Shown here: piece after piece, positions 18,315 to 26,219 of the stretch
Position numbering within the stretch: the first letter of the stretch is position 1
How the letters are laid out: the number at the start of each line of letters is the position of its first letter
NCBI RefSeq assembly: GCF_963526985.1
Contig: NZ_CAURPW010000001.1
Location: 216,125-280,124, forward strand
Origin: an uncultured Campylobacter sp.
GTDB lineage: Bacteria > Campylobacterota > Campylobacteria > Campylobacterales > Campylobacteraceae
DNA: 64,000 nt
Direction of reading: 5' to 3'
Made by a program: the position numbers and the translations under genes
The notes under the pieces: generated by a model
Databases searched by the model: none
Seen by the model: the letters and a program-made list of their open reading frames with translations, nothing else
What the model was told of the DNA's origin: nothing

Positions 18315-18727
18315 AAACAGCTGTAAAATTTTATAGATGACTATATCACAAAATAGGCTATAACGTTTTTTAAATTATTTTTCCGCGTTTTTAAAATTTG
18401 CGGTTTTGGTATCGGCAAATTTGAGTGAAATCACACTCCGCACTTGACTATACGCAAAAATAAATCCAAATCTGGCAAAGTCAAATTTAACTGATTTTGT
18501 GCATATTTTGCTTAAATTTTTGCCTTGTCGCCGCACAGTTTCGACGACTCTATTCAACCCGCCAAATTTACGACCGACTGCCGAGCAAATTTAACCGCCG
18601 AATTTATCAAAATTTAAAAGCTAAAAAATATAAATCTACGCCGCCGCGTCAGCTCAATCAATGATTAAAAACCGATCAAGCCCACCGCAAGCGACGCAAA
18701 TTCATCAAATTCGGTTCAAATTTAGCC
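18315..18727. other. Gene-free stretch between AT-rich gene and AbgA-like gene
   Basis: About 410 bp with no supported gene. It is rich in AAATTT-type words. Short open frames on both strands lack start context and family resemblance. The two flanking genes converge here, so no promoter is required. Confidence 0.5.
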
Positions 18728-20047
18728 TCACGCGTCCTTGCCGTTTATCGCGTACGCCGAGCGTAAAAACACATCCGTACCCGATAACAGCGCGCTCTCG
18801 TCAAAATCAAACGCGCCGTTGTGATGCCCTGCGGCGAGCTTGGTGCCGATCATCAGATAGCCGCTCTTGCCGCCCGCTTTTTGCACGGCGTGCATAAAGT
18901 GCGCGAAATCTTCGCAAGCGCCGAAATTTAGATCCCGCACGATGAGCTCATCTTTGATAAAAGGCGACTGGCGCGCGGCGCGCTCGTAGATGTCCGTGAT
19001 CTCCTCGCTGCTATCGCCCCCGCTAGTGCCGCCGGTTAGCTTCACGTCGTACTGCACGCCGTACATCTGCGCGACGCCCGCTACGATATCCATGCATTTT
19101 TGAAACATAAATTCATTTAGCTCGGTCGTTTCGCCGCGCGTTTCGCAGGCGATGTAGCCGTTTGGCGCGATGACGTTTCGCCCCTCGCCCGCTCGCAAAA
19201 CGCCCACGTTTATACGCGTGACGCCGTCAGCATGTCGCGTGATACCGTGCATGGCTAGAGCCGCCTGAGCTGCGGCTAACAGAGCGTTTGCTCCTTCTTG
19301 CGGAGCGCCCGCCGCGTGAGCCGATCTGCCCGTGAAATTTACGTCAAATTTTGACGTCGCAAGAAGCTTGTTCGTACCGCAGATGATGCCGCCGCTAGTC
19401 TTTGCCTGAAAGCCGATATGACCGCCCAGCAGGTAGTCCACGCCCTCTAGCACGCCTGCTTGCTCCATCGGCACGGCGCCTCTGGTGCCCTCCTCGGCGG
19501 TTTGAAATATAAATCTAAATTTGCCTTTAAAATCGTCCAAATTTTGCGCGATGAGTTTAGCCATCGCTAGGCCGATCGTGATGTGTCCGTCATGCCCGCA
19601 GGCGTGAGTGATGCCGTCTATATCGGCTCTAAAGCCCTCTTTAAACGGTCTATGCGCTTCATCCTTACTCTCGGTCACGTCCACGCCGTCGATGTCGAAT
19701 CTAAACGCAAGCGTCTTGCCCGGTCTACCCGTATCAAGCTCGGCCACCACGCCCGTTAGCCCATCCTCCATCACGGGCAAAAACTCGCGCTCGTCGGCGC
19801 TTAATAGGCTTTTTGCGCGTTCCAAATATTTTTCTTTATCTTTTTCGCTACCTAGCCCTGCTCTGGCTTCGGGTTTCATTATCTCGCGTCCCATTTTTAG
19901 GCTGTAGCCGAGCTTTTTTAGCTCGCTAGCGATCTTTGCCGTCGTAAAAAACGTGAAAAATCCGGTCTCGGGATGCGAGTGAAAAAACCGCCTATTTTTC
20001 ACCATTTCGTCTTTTAGCGCTTCGACTTTTGCTGCTACCTTGTCCAT
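18728..20047 (-). CDS. M20 amidohydrolase, AbgA-like
   Basis: 439-aa zinc peptidase/amidohydrolase. Metal and catalytic motifs are HACGHDGH (148-155) and AEEGTRGA (184-191), with FTGRSAHAAGAPQEG and a C-terminal GTKLAAGHHNGAFDFDE. Length, the conserved LDTGRPG segment and the closing motif are very like E. coli AbgA, one half of the p-aminobenzoyl-glutamate hydrolase that salvages folate breakdown products. No abgB partner lies adjacent, so the substrate (aminobenzoyl-glutamate, or an N-acyl amino acid) is inferred. ACTCC complement (GGAGT) precedes the ATG. It stands alone between long gene-free stretches. Confidence 0.87.
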   Translation of the reverse strand: MDKVAAKVEALKDEMVKNRRFFHSHPETGFFTFFTTAKIASELKKLGYSLKMGREIMKPEARAGLGSEKDKEKYLERAKSLLSADEREFLPVMEDGLTGVVAELDTGRPGKTLAFRFDIDGVDVTESKDEAHRPFKEGFRADIDGITHACGHDGHITIGLAMAKLIAQNLDDFKGKFRFIFQTAEEGTRGAVPMEQAGVLEGVDYLLGGHIGFQAKTSGGIICGTNKLLATSKFDVNFTGRSAHAAGAPQEGANALLAAAQAALAMHGITRHADGVTRINVGVLRAGEGRNVIAPNGYIACETRGETTELNEFMFQKCMDIVAGVAQMYGVQYDVKLTGGTSGGDSSEEITDIYERAARQSPFIKDELIVRDLNFGACEDFAHFMHAVQKAGGKSGYLMIGTKLAAGHHNGAFDFDESALLSGTDVFLRSAYAINGKDA

Positions 20048-20459
20048 TTTTACTCCTTAAAATTAAAATTTTATTATTTTTCTTAAGGCTAGATTATACA
20101 CCAAGATTAATTTTAAAAGCTTAAATTTGAGCCCAATAATGATAAATTTAATGCTGATTTTCGCGATCCGACTTGTTTGGCGTAAATTCGCTTTTTGTCC
20201 GCGGGGTATTTCAGCCGGTTTTTAAGCGGCGATTTGCATCAAAGCGGTGCGGGTAATGCGGGGTAAATTTATATTTTTGCAGAGCGGTTTTTAAGACAAA
20301 ATTTGCGTTAAATTTGAGTTCAAATTTAAAATGTCGTCAAATTTAAACTCAAATTTACAAAACGAGACAAAGAGACAAATTTGACCTCAGTCGCCGCGCG
20401 GGACCGACTAGCCGCAAAATAAACTCCGCGCAAAAGCTCAAATTTACCCTTCAAGCAGC
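20048..20459. other. Gene-free stretch with AAATTT inverted repeat
   Basis: About 410 bp without a gene between nagZ-like and abgA-like, both minus-strand. It holds several AAATTT words and a 19-bp inverted repeat listed separately. The promoter of the abgA-like gene is expected near 20060-20110 but none is convincing. Confidence 0.5.
20309..20357. repeat. 19-bp inverted repeat built from AAATTT units
   Basis: TAAATTTGAGTTCAAATTT (20309-20327) pairs with the segment at 20339-20357 with a single mismatch and an 11-base loop. Each arm holds two AAATTT hexamers. It lies about 100 bp past the nagZ-like stop on the minus strand and could be a terminator, but no U-tract follows on that strand. Confidence 0.6.
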
Positions 20460-21542
20460 CTATTTTATGCTATTTTTTAGCTTCATTATCCGCCCGTAGG
20501 ATTCCTCGATACGCTCTTTTGGTATCTGCTTGGCGCCCACCGCGTCCACGACTAGCTGCGTGACTAGCTCGGCGGTTCTGCGTCCGTCTATCTTGTAGTC
20601 GCTAAAGAGCATCACATCGCCGCCTGCGTTGATAAAGTTTATCACTTTTTCTTGCAGCGTAAAGTCCTTTAGCCCGCCCATTAGCATGTCGTCGCTAATA
20701 ACTACGCCGTCAAATTTGAGCTCGCCGCGCAGCAAGCCGTCGATGATCGCCGGCGAGAGCGAGGCCGGTAGCTCGGAGTCGCGCTGCATGAGGTAGATAT
20801 GGCCGACCATTATCATTTTAGCTTCGTTTTTGCGAATCGCGTCAAAATACGGCTTGAGCTCGCCGTAGTCGAAATTTTCTATCACGACCTTGGCAGTGTG
20901 GCTGTCGGCCTCGACGTTGCCGTGGCCCGGGAAGTGCTTCATCGCAGCTATCACGCCGCGAGCTTGCGAGGCTCTCATAAACTCGCTCGCATACAGCGAA
21001 ACCTCGTCCATATCGGCGCTAAACGCCCTGCCGCGCGAGCCGATGATGGTGGATTTTGGATTTAGCACATCGACCACGGGAGCGAAATTTACGTTTACGC
21101 CGACGTCTTTTAGCTGCTGCGCCATCTTAGCATAAAGCTCGCTAGCGGCGGCTAGATCGAGCGTTTTTGCTACTTTTTGCGCCGAGATAAAGGTCTCAAA
21201 ACCTTCTTTATCCTTAAATCTTGTGACCCGTCCGCCCTCCTCGTCGATAGCGATAAAAATGCCCTCTTGCGCCTCTTTAAATGCGCTTGTCAGCGCCGTG
21301 AGGTTCGTTTTGTCCGAGATGTTTTTACCAAGCATCATCACGCCGCCAAAACGCTGATATTTGGCCTCCGAGACGGCTTCTTTAGCAGTTTTGGGATCAG
21401 AGCCGTTGAAGCCGACCATTATCATTTGGGCTATCATTTTGCGAAGCGTCGGTTTTTCTTGCGTTTGCGGCGCGGCGTTTAGCGCAGTCGGCAAACCCGC
21501 GAAAAATAGCGCCGAAAAAAGCGCGGCGATAATTTTTTTCAT
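20460..21542 (-). CDS. GH3 beta-N-acetylhexosaminidase (NagZ-type), exported
   Basis: 360-aa family 3 glycoside hydrolase. Motifs: DEEGGRVTRF (100-109), KHFPGHG (202-208), the Asp213-x-His215 acid/base dyad in ADSHTA, and nucleophile Asp284 in SDDMLMGG. NagZ removes N-acetylglucosamine from peptidoglycan fragments. Unlike cytosolic NagZ of E. coli, this one starts with a signal peptide (MKKIIAALFSALFFAGLPTA, cleavage near ALNA), so it should act in the periplasm or outside. AAGGAAAGAT precedes the ATG. It stands alone on the minus strand. Confidence 0.9.
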   Translation of the reverse strand: MKKIIAALFSALFFAGLPTALNAAPQTQEKPTLRKMIAQMIMVGFNGSDPKTAKEAVSEAKYQRFGGVMMLGKNISDKTNLTALTSAFKEAQEGIFIAIDEEGGRVTRFKDKEGFETFISAQKVAKTLDLAAASELYAKMAQQLKDVGVNVNFAPVVDVLNPKSTIIGSRGRAFSADMDEVSLYASEFMRASQARGVIAAMKHFPGHGNVEADSHTAKVVIENFDYGELKPYFDAIRKNEAKMIMVGHIYLMQRDSELPASLSPAIIDGLLRGELKFDGVVISDDMLMGGLKDFTLQEKVINFINAGGDVMLFSDYKIDGRRTAELVTQLVVDAVGAKQIPKERIEESYGRIMKLKNSIK

Positions 21543-21676
21543 ATCTTTCCTTTTTTGTTTTTGCAGATTTTACACTATTTTAGATAAATTTAAGAAATTT
21601 AAAACTGTTTTTTGATGCGGGCGGCGCTTTTGACGGCCGATCGCTCGCAAATTTGGGTTGGCGTTAATAAAATATT

Positions 21677-21685
21677 TGATATAAT
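21677..21685 (+). promoter_or_regulatory. Extended -10 promoter of 21728 gene
   Basis: TGATATAAT matches the extended -10 consensus TGnTATAAT exactly, about 42 bp before the ATG and within AT-rich DNA, as expected for Campylobacter sigma-70. Confidence 0.6.
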
Positions 21686-21727
21686 TTTTTGAAAATATTT
21701 TTTAACATTTTAGTTAAAAGGGCATAG

Positions 21728-22297
21728 ATGATAAATTTAGATATTAATTGTGTTATAAACATCCCGTTAAAAAACGATATAAGGCTAGATAAAGACGAGT
21801 ATATTTTATGTGAATATAGGGGAAAACATATTAAAAATCTTTTTATTCAATTTATATTTGCCGTGGTTTGTATAGCTGTATTTATATATACGGTAATATC
21901 TAAAGACTTCGCCGATCAAAGCCTATTTTTAAAGGTTTGTGCTGCTATTTTTGTTATTTTTTGCATGTTATTAATGCATATTTTTATTGTAAATTTGATC
22001 CACAAAGGCTTATATGTAACAAACAAAAACTTAATAGCTTTTAACGGGGCGAGATTTGATTTAGATTCTATTTTTATACTTGATACGAGCGCTCGTGAGC
22101 ATACGGGATTTCGCATTTGCAAGGGCTGGAGAAGTATTTTAGAGATAAAATGTACGAATGACGACGCGCAACTAGATGCCTTTTTACTATCGCTATCCGC
22201 GGTTTCCGGCAATAAAATTATTTTAAGATTTGGCTCAAAAGAACTAAAAGAAAAAGCCGACTCGGCGAATTTGGTTAGATTTAAATTGATGACATAA
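21728..22297 (+). CDS. Two-helix membrane protein, possibly bacterial PH-like
   Basis: 189 aa and AT-rich relative to neighbours. An N-terminal stretch (about 1-38) is followed by two membrane helices (about 39-56 and 67-91) separated by a short loop, then HKGLYVTNKNLIAFNGARF and a beta-rich tail. The order of helices then 'glyVTnknLi' is reminiscent of bacterial PH-domain membrane proteins, an inference without a named match. A perfect extended -10 lies upstream, but no strong ribosome site (AAAAGGGC) beyond a moderate one. No operon partner, so it is a single-gene unit. Confidence 0.72.
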   Translation: MINLDINCVINIPLKNDIRLDKDEYILCEYRGKHIKNLFIQFIFAVVCIAVFIYTVISKDFADQSLFLKVCAAIFVIFCMLLMHIFIVNLIHKGLYVTNKNLIAFNGARFDLDSIFILDTSAREHTGFRICKGWRSILEIKCTNDDAQLDAFLLSLSAVSGNKIILRFGSKELKEKADSANLVRFKLMT

Positions 22298-22983
22298 ATT
22301 GGATTTTTTATAATTAAACAGACTAAATACTAGCTAGAACCCAAATTTTACGGTGCTTTTCACCAAAAATCCAGCCTAAAAATTCAGCAAATTTAAACCA
22401 TTTAAAATAAACCAAAAAGTCGACGATTTAAAAACCGTCAGCCCGTTAATGTCAAATTTAGCCCTATTTTGTAGTCGTTACGAGCGATAGCAAAACGCCA
22501 GATTTACTTTTTCAAGTAGACCTCTCAGACTCTCGCGTACGTCTTTGTCGCTCGGTACTTTTAAGGCTTTATTATCTGCGCGTAATATACCCTTGCCGAC
22601 GAATTCTCCTTGCGCAAAGCGTCCGTGTCGCAGGCAATCCTGTCTACGTCTTTGAGATCCTAGCCGGTTTTTGTCATTGCATAGTCGCATAGCGAGGGCA
22701 AAAGATTAGTGCGCTCAATTCGCTCCGCTAAACTCCAAGAGCTTTTTATAGACTTGGTATTTAACTATCATTAAGCTTTGCAGTTTTACGAAATCACGCG
22801 AAGGCCGCCGCAAGCAAGTCCGTAAAATCGCACCTTCTAAAATCTGTCTAGGCCGCTAAAAAGCTAACGTAAATTTACAGCCTGTTTAACGGAGATAAAA
22901 CCGACTACCCACCAAATCCTACGTCATGCGGATCAAAAACGCTCGAAAATAAGCTCGCACGCCGAATTTGGCTGAAAATGCGC
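22298..22983. other. Gene-poor stretch between PH-like gene and murF
   Basis: About 690 bp with no intact gene. The first 150 bp are rich in AAATTT-type words; the middle looks like a decayed minus-strand gene, listed separately. The flanking genes converge. Confidence 0.5.
22478..22860 (-). pseudogene. Possible gene remnant on minus strand
   Basis: Protein-like segments appear in different minus-strand frames. Near 22590-22737 one frame reads LLPSLCDYAMTKTG, stop, DLKDVDRIACDTDALRKEN, then RVYYAQIIKP and another stop. A second frame upstream reads KLQSLMIVKYQVYKKLLEF. Base composition is gene-like rather than AAATTT-like. The nature of the ancestor is not recognised. The only longer open frame (22478-22690) is Arg-rich and probably the wrong frame. 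This is a weak call. Confidence 0.25.
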
Positions 22984-24420
22984 CTACATAAAGCTCGGCG
23001 CGTCGTTTGAAAAAAGGATCAGATCGCCCGCTTTGGTATTTTGCGCCAGGGTTTCTTGAAGCTTGGATTTGTCCTTGATGACGATGACTTTTGGCCTGCT
23101 TAGGTGCTTTAGCAGCGCGACGGCGTTTAGCGAGCTTGTTAGCATGACGATATCAAAGGTCTTGTTGATGATTTTGCTTAGCTTTTCGTTCTCCTCGTCG
23201 CTGCTCTCCATGATGCCGGGCGTCACGAGCACCTTGCGCCCCTCGTAGCTACCGACCAGCTCGTAGCTCGCGCTCATACCGTTAAAGTTACCGTTAAAAC
23301 CGTCGTCGATGATGATTTTGCCGCCGGCATCGATACGCTCGAGTCTATGCTCGACGTTTTTTAAACGCGCGAGAGCGGAGGCGATCCTAGCCTCGTCTAA
23401 CCCCAGATATAGCGCGGTTTTGACGCAGACGGCTAGGTTTGAGGCGTTAAATTTACCAAGTAGCGGCGAAGCAAATTCTCTCCCTCCGAGCTTAAATTTA
23501 ACCCCGTCCAAGCTCGCCTCAACGCCGCTTAGATCTTTATCGTAAATTTCTATCTTCTCGCTCTCGTTTGCCTGCGTGCTGCTGTGTACGAAAGCCTTTT
23601 CTAGGCGCTTTGAACCAAGGGCCTCAAGCTTCGTGGCGCGGATATTTTCGAGCGTCTTAAAGTACTCGATATGCTGCGCGCCGATCTCGCCGACGATAGC
23701 GATCTGCGGGTTCAAAAACCCCGTGATCTGCGCGATGTCGCCTTTTAGACGCGCGCCCGCCTCGGCGATATATATCTGCGTACCGGCGGCAAGCTCGTTG
23801 TTTACGTCTTGGATGAGGCCTGCTAGCGTGTTTACGCTGCGAGGGGTTTTACGGCAGGCGAAGTCATTTTTAAGTAGCTCAAATAGGAAATTTTTGATGC
23901 TGGTTTTGCCAAAACTCGCCGTTATCATGATGATTTTAAGTTCAGGCATCGAGGCTAGCTTTTTGCGCGCGCTGTTTTCGTAGGCCTTAAATTTAGCCTT
24001 TTCCAGCAAAAAACTAACCGCAAAAGAGAGCACGAGCGGCAGGACGACGCCTAAATTTACGCGGTGCTGCGTCGCGAGATAAACAGCGTAGCTAGCGATA
24101 ACCGAAAGCGCTAGGATAACAAAAAATCGCTTGACTCGCGGCGTAAAAACCAGCTTTTTATCGAGCTTTTTGTGCCAAAGAGCGAGGCTTGGCACCAGCG
24201 CAAAGTAAAAATAAATCCAGAAAAATCGCTCCGCTCCGTAAAAAAGCACGATCGGCACGATGAGGAAAAACACGTGCCAAAGCGGCCTGGTGAAGTGAAA
24301 CAGCACGCGCTCAAACTTGTAGGAAAACCACTGAAGGCAGGTGATGAGATAAAATCCGAGCGCAAACGTAAATAAAATCTGCGTCGCGGTAAGGCCGATA
24401 TTTATGAGGGTTTCGTTCAT
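22984..24420 (-). CDS. murF: MurF-type Mur ligase with membrane N-terminus
   Basis: Adds D-Ala-D-Ala to UDP-MurNAc-tripeptide in peptidoglycan precursor synthesis. 478 aa: several hydrophobic segments in residues 8-140 replace the usual soluble UDP-MurNAc-binding domain, followed by the ATPase and C-terminal ligase domains. The P-loop reads TASFGKTS (167-174) rather than the standard TGSNGKTT. Other motifs are TPRSVNTLAG, AEAGARLKGDI, IGAQHIEYF and DDGFNGNFNG. Call rests on the Mur fold and on the Campylobacter order murF-hydrolase-antitoxin-ddl. Which precursor the truncated N-terminus recognises is unclear. Confidence 0.87.
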   Translation of the reverse strand: MNETLINIGLTATQILFTFALGFYLITCLQWFSYKFERVLFHFTRPLWHVFFLIVPIVLFYGAERFFWIYFYFALVPSLALWHKKLDKKLVFTPRVKRFFVILALSVIASYAVYLATQHRVNLGVVLPLVLSFAVSFLLEKAKFKAYENSARKKLASMPELKIIMITASFGKTSIKNFLFELLKNDFACRKTPRSVNTLAGLIQDVNNELAAGTQIYIAEAGARLKGDIAQITGFLNPQIAIVGEIGAQHIEYFKTLENIRATKLEALGSKRLEKAFVHSSTQANESEKIEIYDKDLSGVEASLDGVKFKLGGREFASPLLGKFNASNLAVCVKTALYLGLDEARIASALARLKNVEHRLERIDAGGKIIIDDGFNGNFNGMSASYELVGSYEGRKVLVTPGIMESSDEENEKLSKIINKTFDIVMLTSSLNAVALLKHLSRPKVIVIKDKSKLQETLAQNTKAGDLILFSNDAPSFM

Positions 24421-24702
24421 TTTTTCTCCTAGGTTCGCTTAAGCGGGCTTTTGTTCGCGCTCTTTTTGCTAAATTTAGCGGTTTATTTTTGCATGCTTGG
24501 CGTAAATTTGATAGTTTTTCCGTTAAATTTGAGAGCAAATTTATCCGCCCTGCTTTTTTACGCCGTAAAACGCAAATTTATCAGCCGAGATTTTACAGAT
24601 TTTGGGCTTAAATTTAGCTCGTAAATTTGATGTAGGCCTGCCAAACCCGCATAAATTTAATGCTAACCTCTAGATTAAAAGCGCAAATACCAAATTTACG
24701 CG

Positions 24703-25875
24703 CTAGCTTAAATCAAACGTTTGTTGCACCGGCTTTTTGGGGATTTTTTGATCACCCTGCTCATCTTTTGGCAAAATTTGATTTTGATCGTCGCTGTTTA
24801 AAACGTCGTTTTTAAGTTCCGATTGATTTTGCGCGCTTTCTTGCTCGTCAAACAAATTTTTTTTAAAAATATTGTTCGCAACAACCTGACCGCTTTCGTC
24901 GCCTGTGCCATCAAGTTGCGGGTTTTGATCCACAAGGCCGCCGCTTTGCGATTGTTCGTCAAAAAGGCTGTTTTGAGAGATGGTTTTTGCGCTCGTCTCC
25001 AAATCCGCACGAGCAGGTTCGACCAAATTTTGCTCAGTATTATTTTTAAGATCGCCGTTTTCGTCGGCACCCCAGGCTTTTTCGCTTAAATTTTCATGGT
25101 TTTTCGGGCTTAAAATTTTTACGCTCTCTATCCCGCTTTCTTCGTCTAAATCCGTCAAATTTAGCCCCGCATTTACGACGCCGTCGATGTAGCGCGCGTG
25201 GAGCAAAAAGAAAAAATGATCGCCCTTTAGCGCGTGAAATTCGCTGTTTTTGATGAGGCGACTTACGCGTTCGCCACTTTTTAGAGGCGTGGCCTTGTCA
25301 TCCTCGCCCCAAAATATAAACGCCTTGCCGCCAAAATCAGCAAATTTAGAGCTAAAGTCCTCATCGACGACGTTTTTTAGGGTCTCGTACATCGTTTTGC
25401 TCATGCCTTTTACGTCTTTCGTGGCGAAAAATTTGTATAAAAACCCAAGCCCAAACAGCTTTAAAAACTTAAACAAAGCGATCTTAAAACGCACCCAAAG
25501 CGGCTTTTTAGCTACGATGCCCGCCGAGCTTAAAAGCGCGAGATATTCGGGATTTAGCAGGGTTGCGACCTTACCGCCGAAGCTATGTCCGAAGATGATT
25601 TTGGGGCTTGCGCCAAGCTCGTCTAAAAAGGATTTCATGATTTTTGCGTAGTCTTTCGTCGCTAGCGCGCCGTGCATACTGCTCGCGCCAAAGCCGGGCA
25701 TATCGACGTAAACGTGCCGAAAGTCCTTAAAATACATGCCGAAAGCCTTTTTCATGATCTCTTTGTTCGCGCCCCAGCCGTGAAGAAATAGAGCGACGTC
25801 CTTGTGCGCTGGATTTACGATTTCGTAGCTGATGCGGTAAATTTTGCCGCCGTATTTTATCTCTTTGACTGCCAT
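24703..25875 (-). CDS. Alpha/beta hydrolase with long polar tail
   Basis: 390 aa. Residues 1-240 are an alpha/beta hydrolase: oxyanion motif LHGWG (31-35), nucleophile Ser98 in GHSFGG, acid Asp192 or 193 in WGEDDKATP, and His220 in KGDHFFFL. Residues about 241-390 are a low-complexity Asp/Asn/Gln/Glu/Ser-rich tail, probably disordered and absent from typical family members. The substrate is unknown. It shares one nucleotide with the upstream antitoxin stop/start and lies before murF with a 282-nt gap full of AAATTT words. Confidence 0.85.
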   Translation of the reverse strand: MAVKEIKYGGKIYRISYEIVNPAHKDVALFLHGWGANKEIMKKAFGMYFKDFRHVYVDMPGFGASSMHGALATKDYAKIMKSFLDELGASPKIIFGHSFGGKVATLLNPEYLALLSSAGIVAKKPLWVRFKIALFKFLKLFGLGFLYKFFATKDVKGMSKTMYETLKNVVDEDFSSKFADFGGKAFIFWGEDDKATPLKSGERVSRLIKNSEFHALKGDHFFFLLHARYIDGVVNAGLNLTDLDEESGIESVKILSPKNHENLSEKAWGADENGDLKNNTEQNLVEPARADLETSAKTISQNSLFDEQSQSGGLVDQNPQLDGTGDESGQVVANNIFKKNLFDEQESAQNQSELKNDVLNSDDQNQILPKDEQGDQKIPKKPVQQTFDLS

Positions 25876-26105
25876 TATTCGCCGCTTCCGGCTCGTTTTT
25901 TAGCCTCATAAATGCTTTGCAGCACCTCGACGGCCTCGCATAGGCGCTCGTACTCGCCCATGTTTAGCAGTACGGCTTCAAATTTATTATTTTTGACGAT
26001 CACCGCGCGCTTCATCTGCGCCTTGCCGACCTTGCCTAGAACGGCGCTAAAATTTCGCACCACTTCGGTCGCCGTGTAAATTTCATCTTTGCTAAAAGTA
26101 GTCAT
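25875..26105 (-). CDS. Phd/YefM-type antitoxin, no toxin partner
   Basis: 76 aa. The N-terminal half (IYTATEVVRNFSAVLGKV then RAVIVKNNKFEAVLLNM) is the Phd/YefM DNA-binding antitoxin fold, and EYERLCEAVEVLQSIYEAKK forms the helical tail that normally grips a toxin. No Doc, YoeB or PIN toxin gene is next to it; instead it overlaps the hydrolase gene by one nucleotide. It may be a domesticated regulator. A homologous small gene lies at this place in C. jejuni from memory. Confidence 0.8.
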   Translation of the reverse strand: MTTFSKDEIYTATEVVRNFSAVLGKVGKAQMKRAVIVKNNKFEAVLLNMGEYERLCEAVEVLQSIYEAKKRAGSGE

Positions 26106-26179
26106 TTATGTTCTTTGTGTAAAATTTTGTGTAAAATATAGCGTATCATCCTTTAAACTTAAATTAAAATAGCATATTG

Positions 26180-26185
26180 TATTAT
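26180..26185 (+). promoter_or_regulatory. Possible -10 box of pilin-like gene
   Basis: TATTAT in the context TTGTATTATATTTG, 35 bp before the ATG, in strongly AT-rich DNA. It departs from consensus at one base, so support is modest. Confidence 0.35.
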
Positions 26186-26219
26186 ATTTGGTTGATTTTT
26201 AATTAAGTAGGAGAGACTA

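Noticed and set aside
22478..22690. 70-aa Arg-rich protein
   Set aside because: It is open in a frame that looks wrong beside protein-like pieces in the adjacent frame; treated as part of a remnant.
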